Source: Desulfocapsaceae bacterium
Lineage (GTDB): Bacteria > Desulfobacterota > Desulfobulbia > Desulfobulbales > Desulfocapsaceae
Assembly (NCBI GenBank): GCA_029934775.1
Contig: JAOZLO010000212.1
Coordinates: forward strand, 1-5,557
DNA length: 5,557 nucleotides
Reading direction: 5' to 3'
The stretch's first letter is position 1. The number at the start of each line of letters is the position of its first letter. Under the pieces are notes generated by a model. The model did not search any database. It was not told the origin of the DNA and worked only from the letters and a program-made list of their open reading frames with translations. The translations under genes and the position numbers were made by a program. Shown piece after piece: positions 1 to 5,557 of this stretch.

Positions 1-788
1 CCAAAGGATGTGCTGTTTTTTCCCGTAAAGAGCTTGATCTCCTCACTGATTACGCAGTACAGTTTGGCGCTAAAGGGCTTGCCTGGGTGAAGATGAAAGA
101 GGATGGTGAATGGCAGTCTCCCATTGCCAAGTTTTTCACCGATGAGGAACGGGCCGAGATTACAAGTGCAATGGATGCTGTACCCGGGGATCTCCTTTTC
201 TTTGGAGCGGATTCATCCAAGGTAGTCTTTCAGGTACTGTCAGAACTTCGTGTAGAACTTGCAAGGCGTCTTGATCTCCTTAAAAAGGATGATTTTAATT
301 TTGTCTGGATTACTGATTTTCCCCTTGTTGAGTATGATGAGAAGGAGAAACGCTATCAAGCACTGCACCACCCGTTTACGGCTCCAAGAGTTGAAGATAT
401 CGATAAACTTGAGAGTGATCCCGGAAAGGTCTACAGCCGTGCATATGATCTTGTTCTGAATGGTACTGAGATTGGCGGCGGATCAATTCGTATTCATGAA
501 AAGGAACTGCAGATGAAGGTCCTTGGGGTTCTCGGGATTGGAGCGGAGGAAGCAAGCGAGAAATTCGGTTTTCTCCTGCGGGCACTGGAACTCGGTGCGC
601 CACCTCACGGTGGCATAGCATTCGGGTTAGACCGCCTGCTGATGCTGATTACAGGTAATGACTCCATCCGTGATGTTATAGCTTTCCCCAAAACTCAGAA
701 GGCCACCTGTCCGCTGACTGAAGCTCCTGCATCGGTTGCCAGAAAACAGCTGACTGAACTGTATATCCGGCCTGACTGGAAAGAGTAG
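1..788 (+). CDS. aspS: Aspartyl-tRNA synthetase, C-terminal part (5' end outside window)
   Basis: Class II aminoacyl-tRNA synthetase that charges tRNA-Asp in the cytoplasm. The reading frame is open from the left edge (first whole codon at 3), giving 261 visible residues of a protein usually near 590, so the anticodon-binding domain and motif 2 lie outside the window. The first visible part, with [10 protein letters not shown] at 63-92, matches the GAD insertion domain of bacterial-type AspRS. It is followed by the catalytic core: TDFPLVEYD, the HHPF pair, GGGSIRIH, and motif 3 [12 protein letters not shown] with its ATP-binding Arg at 633-635. The protein ends with the family-typical [12 protein letters not shown] and a TAG stop. 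A GTG at 87 and an ATG at 93 lie inside the GAD domain and are not starts. Whether the enzyme is discriminating or also charges tRNA-Asn cannot be told from this half. It converges on the next gene with a 10-base gap and no visible terminator between them. Confidence 0.97.
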   Translation, partial: KGCAVFSRKELDLLTDYAVQFGAKGLAWVKMKEDGEWQSPIAKFFTDEERAEITSAMDAVPGDLLFFGADSSKVVFQVLSELRVELARRLDLLKKDDFNFVWITDFPLVEYDEKEKRYQALHHPFTAPRVEDIDKLESDPGKVYSRAYDLVLNGTEIGGGSIRIHEKELQMKVLGVLGIGAEEASEKFGFLLRALELGAPPHGGIAFGLDRLLMLITGNDSIRDVIAFPKTQKATCPLTEAPASVARKQLTELYIRPDWKE

Positions 789-798
789 TTAAACAGTA

Positions 799-3642
799 TC
801 ACAGCCCAAACATCGGCAGGATTACCCGTCGAATATTGAATTTTTCAGCCAGTGTATCGAGTTCTTTGAAAAACTTCTGGTCACAGCTGTTGATATCACA
901 GGATGAAACCCATATATCAACCTGTTTATCGCCAAGATATTCCTGAAAATGGGCCAGCTGATCATGCTCAACAGTGACAGCTTCATACTGTTCAATTTTA
1001 CTGCCTGATTTTTCACCTGTCAGCAGATAAGACACCTGAATATTCTGATTTTTAAGGGCGTCAAGAAATATGGGATTACTTGAGGCCACGACCAAACTTT
1101 CCTGGTTGATCTCATTCGTTTTAACCAGGGAAAAAAAACTGTCAACTATAGTATTTATTTTATTGTTATCGCTGGTATCAACCTTAAGCCGAAGGAAAAG
1201 TTTTCGTTCCGGGTGAGGCTTGAGATATTTAAAAACAGTAGCCAATGCCACAGGCGCTTTACGATAAAGGGGTGAATCGAGCTTAAATATGTCATTCTGA
1301 TAGACTCCGGCAAGTACTAGATTATCATAACGTTTTTCACCGGTCACCCAGGTCACATGAAAAGGGTGTTCCAGGGGGCCTGCGTAGACAGAATATGGAG
1401 AGTTTTTGTCGCGGAGTATACCAAGGTTTCGGGGGGTATTGAAAATATAATTGTCTGAATCATAGACTGTTTTTTTACCCCGGTAAATATATTTCCCGTC
1501 TTTAAAGAGCTCGCTGGAGACATCATTGCCAGGCTGTATCCCATCATAATTAACAGCCATCAACCCAAGCAGTGAGTCAAACAGCGCATCGTTAACAAAA
1601 ACCCTTTCAGCATTTACTGCAACATTCTTGTATCTGACCGGATACCTCTGCTGGTAGCTTTCTGAGAACCAGAGAATCATGGGGATTGAAAAAACACCGT
1701 AAGTAGGCTTTTTACCCATATGGGCTGTACCTTCAACGATCTCTTCACCGTGATCAGAGAAATAGATAACGGCAGCTGTTTTTCCGGTTTGCTCTATCTG
1801 CTTGATAACTTCATCAACAAAATAGTCTGTATATTTAATTGTTCCATCATAGCACTTCTTCATTTTGGACGTAAGCCTGGTAAATTCGTATTTATCCGGC
1901 ATCATCCACTTATCAAAAGAGGAATCTTCAAACATCCACTCACCCTTATCCGGCAGGCGGTTGCAGTAATCAATATGACTCCCCTGGGTTTTCAGAAAAA
2001 TAACTTTACTATTGGAGCTTTTTTTTGCCAGAATCTTATCTATTTCGGCTAGCAGCTTGCCATCTTCCTTACCAGAGATAGAAGAAAGATTATCAGTATA
2101 CCGCGCTTGCTCACCGATCAACCCCACTAAGTTACGTGCAACCGAAGTTGAGCCATTATGAAGCCAGTAGGTATCAAAATCTGCCCTGTTGAGTACTTCC
2201 ATAATTGTTGGAGAAATATTTGGATTTCCCTTCTTAAGTACTGCCGAAGTGAATGAATATTTCAAAGAGCCTAAGGTACTGACGCCACAGGAATATGATT
2301 GATCAAAGCGGATAAGATCGTCATTTTGATATCTTTTTAAAAGTCTGGGATTGGTGGACCGGGGATAACCATACAATGAGAGATGATTACGATTTCCTGA
2401 TTCTCCGATGATGACGACATACACTTCATCAGTACGTTGTTTGTCAGCCTGAATTTGTCCAATATGCTTCTTTCGCTGTTTTGCTTTTTCTTCTAACCGA
2501 ACCAGGTCCTCATTGTATTCGGATATTGCTGCAAAACTCTCATTGATTAAATTGGATTCCTCATAATAATTCATCGCAAAAAAGCCAAAAAGCAGTATGG
2601 CCAGCCAATGGACAGCTCGGCATTTTGCCTGTTTCTTTCCAGAAAAAAGCAGCAGCAGAAAGAGGATTACGATCAGTGCAATGAGTTTCATCCACAAATC
2701 TCCCGACGCAAATACTGTGACAAATTCAAAAGATTCCAGGAGGTTAGTCTGTAGAACAGCAAACCAGTCGTACTTGCTCATTTGTACATCAAATACCTCT
2801 TCAAAACCAAGTACCAGTAGAGGGAGAACACAGGTCAGCAGTACCAGCAGAAAAGAAAATCCAGTGGCGAGCGACCTTGCAAACAAGTTGTTTTTATGAA
2901 ATGACGAAGTAAGTGACAATATTAAGCCTGTGGCAATTGCCAGTGAGGTGAATACCAGGAGCTGTTCCCAGAATAAAAATGGAGAATAAAGAAGTTCTGC
3001 CTTTTGAAAAATATAAAAAACAGAGGCAGATAACAGCGGTATTAGAAATTTACCGCTCGCAAGCATCAATATAATAAAGGCAGCCCAGAGTATGTTGAGC
3101 AGAAGATAATGCACAAAACCACCGAGCTTACGAACTTCAACCATACTTACCAGGACAGCGCCACAAGCATTGTCTGATGTTTGAGCATAAATTGCAATCT
3201 GATCATCAGCCGACAGTTCCAGGATCAGTTCACTCTCTTTATAACTATGATTTCGGAGGAGGTATTCACTGTCGTTTACATTAAGGTATAAATCTGTCTT
3301 GCCCGGAATGACTCCCTGGTTGCAGGACTTCGTCATACTGAAACGAGATACAAAACGAATCTGTTTTGGTTTTTGAAAATTAAAACTGAGTAAATTGACA
3401 AACGCTTCCTCTTGCGAGTAACCAAACAATACATTGCCTTTGCCCCTGTCTTTCCTGTACTTAGAAGCGTGCTCGGTATCATTTCCACGCTCAGAAAAAT
3501 GGTACTGGCTATTTTCAAGTGTTAGTGCTTTTTCTTCCTGCAGGTAATCGAAACTGATTCGCTGATTACCGATTATAAGAAAAATGAGACATCCCCATAG
3601 GACTAAAGCAATTAATCTAATTATTTTTCGCTGGATAAACAT
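799..3642 (-). CDS. Membrane-anchored phosphoethanolamine transferase-like protein (sulfatase fold) with extra periplasmic and C-terminal domains
   Basis: A 947-residue inner-membrane protein, probably transferring phosphoethanolamine or a similar group to an envelope glycolipid. By eye the segments are TM1 (about 6-25), a 150-residue periplasmic insert (26-173), and six more segments near 177-195, 199-213, 224-244, 258-280, 317-334 and 343-357. Basic loops at 249-256 and 336-342 fit a cytoplasmic side, which puts the catalytic domain (about 405-700) in the periplasm. Aligned by motif to MCR-1/EptA, the metal Glu is E414 (IGES), the nucleophile Thr is T456 (SCGVSTLGS), H556 is in QGSH, D630/H631 are in SDHGEE, and H641 follows. 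The IGESGNRNHLSLYGYPR signature is typical of the CptA-like side of the family. Members are usually 500-600 residues; here about 200 more follow after residue 745, with an alternating beta/alpha pattern. The ATG has no clear Shine-Dalgarno. It lies 44 bases after the yedF-like stop, so either co-transcription or its own AT-rich promoter is possible. The exact acceptor is unknown. Confidence 0.85.
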   Translation of the reverse strand: MFIQRKIIRLIALVLWGCLIFLIIGNQRISFDYLQEEKALTLENSQYHFSERGNDTEHASKYRKDRGKGNVLFGYSQEEAFVNLLSFNFQKPKQIRFVSRFSMTKSCNQGVIPGKTDLYLNVNDSEYLLRNHSYKESELILELSADDQIAIYAQTSDNACGAVLVSMVEVRKLGGFVHYLLLNILWAAFIILMLASGKFLIPLLSASVFYIFQKAELLYSPFLFWEQLLVFTSLAIATGLILSLTSSFHKNNLFARSLATGFSFLLVLLTCVLPLLVLGFEEVFDVQMSKYDWFAVLQTNLLESFEFVTVFASGDLWMKLIALIVILFLLLLFSGKKQAKCRAVHWLAILLFGFFAMNYYEESNLINESFAAISEYNEDLVRLEEKAKQRKKHIGQIQADKQRTDEVYVVIIGESGNRNHLSLYGYPRSTNPRLLKRYQNDDLIRFDQSYSCGVSTLGSLKYSFTSAVLKKGNPNISPTIMEVLNRADFDTYWLHNGSTSVARNLVGLIGEQARYTDNLSSISGKEDGKLLAEIDKILAKKSSNSKVIFLKTQGSHIDYCNRLPDKGEWMFEDSSFDKWMMPDKYEFTRLTSKMKKCYDGTIKYTDYFVDEVIKQIEQTGKTAAVIYFSDHGEEIVEGTAHMGKKPTYGVFSIPMILWFSESYQQRYPVRYKNVAVNAERVFVNDALFDSLLGLMAVNYDGIQPGNDVSSELFKDGKYIYRGKKTVYDSDNYIFNTPRNLGILRDKNSPYSVYAGPLEHPFHVTWVTGEKRYDNLVLAGVYQNDIFKLDSPLYRKAPVALATVFKYLKPHPERKLFLRLKVDTSDNNKINTIVDSFFSLVKTNEINQESLVVASSNPIFLDALKNQNIQVSYLLTGEKSGSKIEQYEAVTVEHDQLAHFQEYLGDKQVDIWVSSCDINSCDQKFFKELDTLAEKFNIRRVILPMFGL

Positions 3643-3686
3643 TTTTTAATAGGTATTTTAAATTTACTAAGAGCAGTTATTCTGTT

Positions 3687-4301
3687 TTATCCTACCTGGA
3701 TGATTTTATCGGCCAGCTGGGTAGCTGTGACAATATCGAGCATATTTGTGGTTGCACCGACTTGCTTGGCACCTGTCAGGCTGAAATGTTCAAGGCAGGT
3801 ACCGCAGGAGAGAATAATTACACCATTTTTCTCGTAGGTTTTCAGTTCTTCAAGTACAGGGGATGAGTCTGTTGTTAATTTCACCCCGCTGTTGACGAAG
3901 ATAAGCTGCCAGAGATCGTTTGCCATCTCATTGATTGTTTTCAGGTAGCTGACCATCAGTTTTTCGCCCAGTTCGTCATCTCCACGTCCCATCCGGTTAC
4001 TTGTAACCAGAACAAGGATTTTAAGTGAGGGATCTCCAGTTTGCAATGGGGTTGTTGATACTGCCTGTTTCTGTGGTTCGATATTTCCTTTGCGTACAGC
4101 CTGAAGATGGAACTCGCCATTCTGCGGAGTTATCTGCACAGCATAGTCTCTGGTACCGAGAAACCGGGTAACATTCTCACTGGAGGAATCATTGTCTACC
4201 AGAATGGACAACTCCTCCGGGTTTTCTTCATCAATACTTTTTTTGACCAGAAGAACAGGGGCTGGGCATGTTAGCCCTCTGGCATCGAGTTTTTTAATCA
4301 T
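3687..4301 (-). CDS. yedF: YedF-like selenium-metabolism protein (TusA-like plus DsrE-like domains)
   Basis: A 204-residue cytoplasmic protein matching the two-domain family usually called selenium metabolism protein YedF. Residues 1-70 are a TusA/SirA-like domain starting LDARGLTCPAPV. C12 in the CPAP motif is the position that carries persulfide in TusA. A linker (about 71-92) leads to a DsrE/DsrF-like alpha/beta domain (about 93-204) beginning KILVLVTSNRMGRGDDELG and containing ILSCGTCLEHF, where C166 and C169 form a CxxC pair. Known from the family: the genes commonly sit beside selD, and the biochemical role is not settled. Inferred: it carries or channels sulfur or selenium for SelD. 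The ATG at 4301 gives the standard TusA N-terminus and is 17 bases from the selD stop, so the two are almost certainly one operon. No strong Shine-Dalgarno is seen, so translation may be coupled to selD. The stop is TAA. Confidence 0.88.
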   Translation of the reverse strand: MIKKLDARGLTCPAPVLLVKKSIDEENPEELSILVDNDSSSENVTRFLGTRDYAVQITPQNGEFHLQAVRKGNIEPQKQAVSTTPLQTGDPSLKILVLVTSNRMGRGDDELGEKLMVSYLKTINEMANDLWQLIFVNSGVKLTTDSSPVLEELKTYEKNGVIILSCGTCLEHFSLTGAKQVGATTNMLDIVTATQLADKIIQVG

Positions 4302-4318
4302 TGTATCTATTTTGTTTT

Positions 4319-5365
4319 TTATCGGATCAATATTTTTTCATTTGTATCGTCCGTTACATAACCTATTATTTGAGCTTTTTCCACCCCTACTTCCCGCAAT
4401 CGGCGCTGCAGAGAGAGACCATCTTTTTCAGCACAGCCTATCAACAATCCTCCAGAAGTCTGTGGGTCAAAGAGTATATCACGAAGAATAGGATCAAACC
4501 CGGTCATTGTTTCCACCATGTGTTGCCGATATGTCCTGTTTTTATGGGCACCGGACGGCACCAAGCCCATCGCTGCAAATTCGAAAGCCTCATCGAGAAT
4601 TGGAATCGCTTCACTGTCAAGAGTAACTTCCAACCCTGTTCCTGCTATCATCTCGGCAAGGTGTCCCAGCAACCCAAATCCGGTGACATCCGTGCATGCT
4701 GAGACCGGAAAGGATAGCATGACTGCTGCTGCATCTTTATTAAGGGCTGCCATAAATTCGGTAACTTTTTTAACCGTCTGGCTACTTGCCAGCTTTCCCT
4801 TGACGGCCGTGTTTATAATGCCAACACCAAGAGGTTTGGTGAGTATCAGTGCGTCTCCGACCCGTAATCCCTGATTTGCTAAAATTTTTTCAGGATGAAC
4901 AAATCCGGTTACCGAGAGACCATATTTTATTTCCTCATCTTCAATACTGTGGCCGCCCAGAAGAACGGTATTGGCCTCTTCCAGCTTTTTACTGCCTCCG
5001 GCCAGTATTTCTCCCAGTATTTCCCTACTCATCTTCATGATTGGGTAGGCAACAATATTCATCGCTGTTTTGGGAATCCCGCCCATGGCATAGACATCCG
5101 AGAGGGCGTTGGCTACAGCAATACGACCGAAATCATAAGGATCGTCAACAATGGGAGGAAAAAAATCTACTGTCTGGATCAAGGCAAGCTCATCAGAAAT
5201 TTTATAAACTCCGGCATCATCTGCGGTAGCCGTACCGACCAAGACATGTTCATCGGTTGGAAAGTTGATCCCCTTTAAAACCTGATCCAGGTCCCCTGGA
5301 GAGATTTTAGAGGCTCATCCAGCCGCTTTTGTGCAACTCGTAAGTTGAACTCGGTTCTGTTTCAT
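4319..5365 (-). CDS. selD: Selenide, water dikinase (selenophosphate synthetase), a selenocysteine-containing form
   Basis: Makes selenophosphate from selenide and ATP, giving AMP and phosphate; the product feeds Sec-tRNA synthesis and tRNA 2-selenouridine. From the ATG at 5365 it reads MKQNRVQLTSCTKAAG, then UGA, then ASKISPGDL, giving 348 residues against 347 in E. coli SelD. UGA falls at residue 17, the position of catalytic Cys17, and Lys20 is conserved. Further landmarks are ADDAGVYK (48-55), TVDFF with D67, NALSDVYAMGG with D90, GGHSIED (137-143), TDVTGFGLLGHL with D226, and DPQTSGGLL (300-308), all standard AIRS-fold ATP/metal-binding motifs. The ATG is supported by AAGGA six bases upstream and by N-terminal similarity. 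Without readthrough the longest call begins at an internal TTG at 5242 and lacks the active-site loop. It is first of a two-gene operon with yedF. Translation should need SelA, SelB and SelC, which are not in this window. Confidence 0.95.
5277..5308 (-). promoter_or_regulatory. Bacterial-type SECIS hairpin in the selD coding region
   Basis: Counting the U of UGA as 1, bases 10-16 (AAAATCT) pair with 35-41 (AGGTTTT) in seven pairs including one G-U. After a small internal loop (CT opposite ATC), bases 19-23 (CCAGG) pair with 27-31 (CCTGG) around a GGA apical loop. Known for bacterial SECIS elements: the hairpin lies directly 3' of the UGA inside the coding region, and SelB binds an apical loop containing G residues roughly 16-25 bases downstream. 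Size, position and G-containing loop all fit. The pairing was found by hand, without an energy calculation. Confidence 0.82.
5315..5317 (-). other. In-frame UGA selenocysteine codon (Sec17 of SelD)
   Basis: TGA on the minus strand, flanked by GCG GCT GGA before and GCC TCT AAA after, encoding AAG-Sec-ASKISP. Sequence on both sides is typical SelD, the codon sits exactly at the catalytic Cys/Sec position, and a hairpin starts seven bases later. A nonsense mutation is unlikely because the frame upstream is conserved SelD sequence with a ribosome binding site. Confidence 0.93.
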
Positions 5366-5371
5366 CAATTA

Positions 5372-5376
5372 TCCTT
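5372..5376 (-). promoter_or_regulatory. Ribosome binding site of selD
   Basis: AAGGA on the minus strand, followed by six bases (TAATTG) and the ATG at 5365. It decides the start: this ATG lies upstream of the UGA codon, so the ribosome initiates on the selenoprotein form and not at the internal TTG at 5242. Confidence 0.75.
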
Positions 5377-5403
5377 GTAATATGCTGGTAGTCCGATGGT
5401 CTG

Positions 5404-5459
5404 AAAAAAATTAAGGCGCTTCCACCCCCTCCACGATGGAGAGGGCAGTTGCGCCTTAA
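5404..5459 (-). terminator. Rho-independent terminator between an upstream gene and selD
   Basis: Perfect 9-base arms TTAAGGCGC (5411-5419) and GCGCCTTAA (5451-5459) enclose an inner stem, CTCCA (5429-5433) with TGGAG (5437-5441) around a CGA loop, extended by CCC/GGG past one bulged A. On the minus strand the hairpin is followed directly by seven T residues (A-run 5404-5410). On the plus strand no comparable T-run follows, so it should work for minus-strand transcription. It lies 33 bases after the stop of the gene at the right edge and ends 38 bases before the selD ATG, so it most simply ends that upstream transcript. Confidence 0.85.
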
Positions 5460-5492
5460 AAATACAAACTGAAGGATGGTCTAAACTGTCAT

Positions 5493-5557
5493 TTACAATT
5501 CGCCAATATCTTCCAAGAACTGCTTCCAGAGTGCAACGCCTTTGGCAGAGAGGTCTG
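5493..5557 (-). CDS. C-terminal end of an unidentified protein (5' end outside window)
   Basis: On the minus strand one frame reads DLSAKGVALWKQFLEDIGEL and stops at TAA (5493-5495). The composition is that of a normal amphipathic C-terminal helix, and the stop is followed after 33 bases by a strong terminator in the same direction, which together suggest a real gene end. Twenty residues are too few to name the protein. The other two minus frames across this stretch give less protein-like sequence. Confidence 0.6.
   Translation of the reverse strand, partial: DLSAKGVALWKQFLEDIGEL

Noticed and set aside
799..801. The TGA stop of the transferase as another selenocysteine codon.
   Set aside because: Readthrough would run antisense into aspS with no recognisable domain, no Cys/Sec-type motif surrounds it, and no SECIS-like hairpin was noticed just after it.
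4319..5242. A selD starting at the TTG at 5242 (307 residues).
   Set aside because: It would lack catalytic residue 17 and Lys20. The upstream codons are clearly SelD-like and have a ribosome binding site and ATG.
4192..5278. Several plus-strand open frames (for example 4301-4702, 4518-4874, 4895-5278) as antisense genes over selD and yedF.
   Set aside because: They are mirror frames of well-supported conserved genes, with no ribosome sites or recognisable domains of their own.
5395..5482. An 8-base direct repeat GATGGTCT (5395-5402 and 5475-5482) flanking the inverted repeat, as if a small mobile element with a target duplication.
   Set aside because: An 8-base match within so short a span can arise by chance, the enclosed segment is about 72 bases, and its structure is fully explained as a terminator with a T-run on one strand only.
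5363..5557. A minus-strand frame open from the right edge to a TGA that overlaps the selD ATG (TGATG), suggesting translational coupling with an upstream gene.
   Set aside because: It runs straight through the terminator hairpin, its product is rich in Trp and Arg with no recognisable pattern, and a different frame (stop at 5493) gives more protein-like sequence ending just before the hairpin.

Overview
The window looks like a chromosomal segment of a selenium-using Gram-negative bacterium. A deltaproteobacterium of the Desulfobulbales/Desulfobacterota kind would fit, because a selD that itself carries selenocysteine, paired with a yedF-like gene, is common there. This is inferred from gene content; no taxonomic marker is complete. 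The inner-membrane, periplasm-facing transferase supports an organism with an outer envelope.

Layout. Positions 1-788 (+) hold the C-terminal half of aspartyl-tRNA synthetase (aspS), cut by the left edge. Only 10 bases separate it from a convergent 947-codon gene (799-3642, -) for a membrane-anchored sulfatase-fold enzyme of the phosphoethanolamine-transferase (EptA/MCR/CptA) superfamily, which carries two extra regions. Upstream of it on the same strand are a yedF-like selenium-metabolism gene (3687-4301, -) and selD, selenophosphate synthetase (4319-5365, -), 17 bases apart. A rho-independent terminator (5404-5459, -) and the last 20 codons of an unidentified gene (5493-5557, -) close the right end.

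The most important point is that selD continues past an in-frame UGA at 5315-5317, at the catalytic position 17 where E. coli SelD has Cys. A SECIS-like hairpin follows immediately (5277-5308). A standard ORF call would start at an internal TTG at 5242 and lose 41 residues, including the catalytic residues. Read through, the protein is 348 residues and lines up with E. coli SelD from the first residues.

How the genes work together. SelD makes selenophosphate, the selenium donor for Sec-tRNA, and because this copy contains Sec it depends on its own product. The neighbouring TusA-like/DsrE-like protein probably handles sulfur or selenium near SelD. The transferase is probably an independent envelope-modifying function. 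Its extra regions are a beta-rich periplasmic segment between TM1 and TM2 and a roughly 200-residue C-terminal alternating beta/alpha domain that may be a degenerate GDPD/menorin-like barrel. These regions are the least familiar part of the window. No RNA genes, CRISPR arrays, insertion sequences or gene-free stretches over 300 bases were seen.
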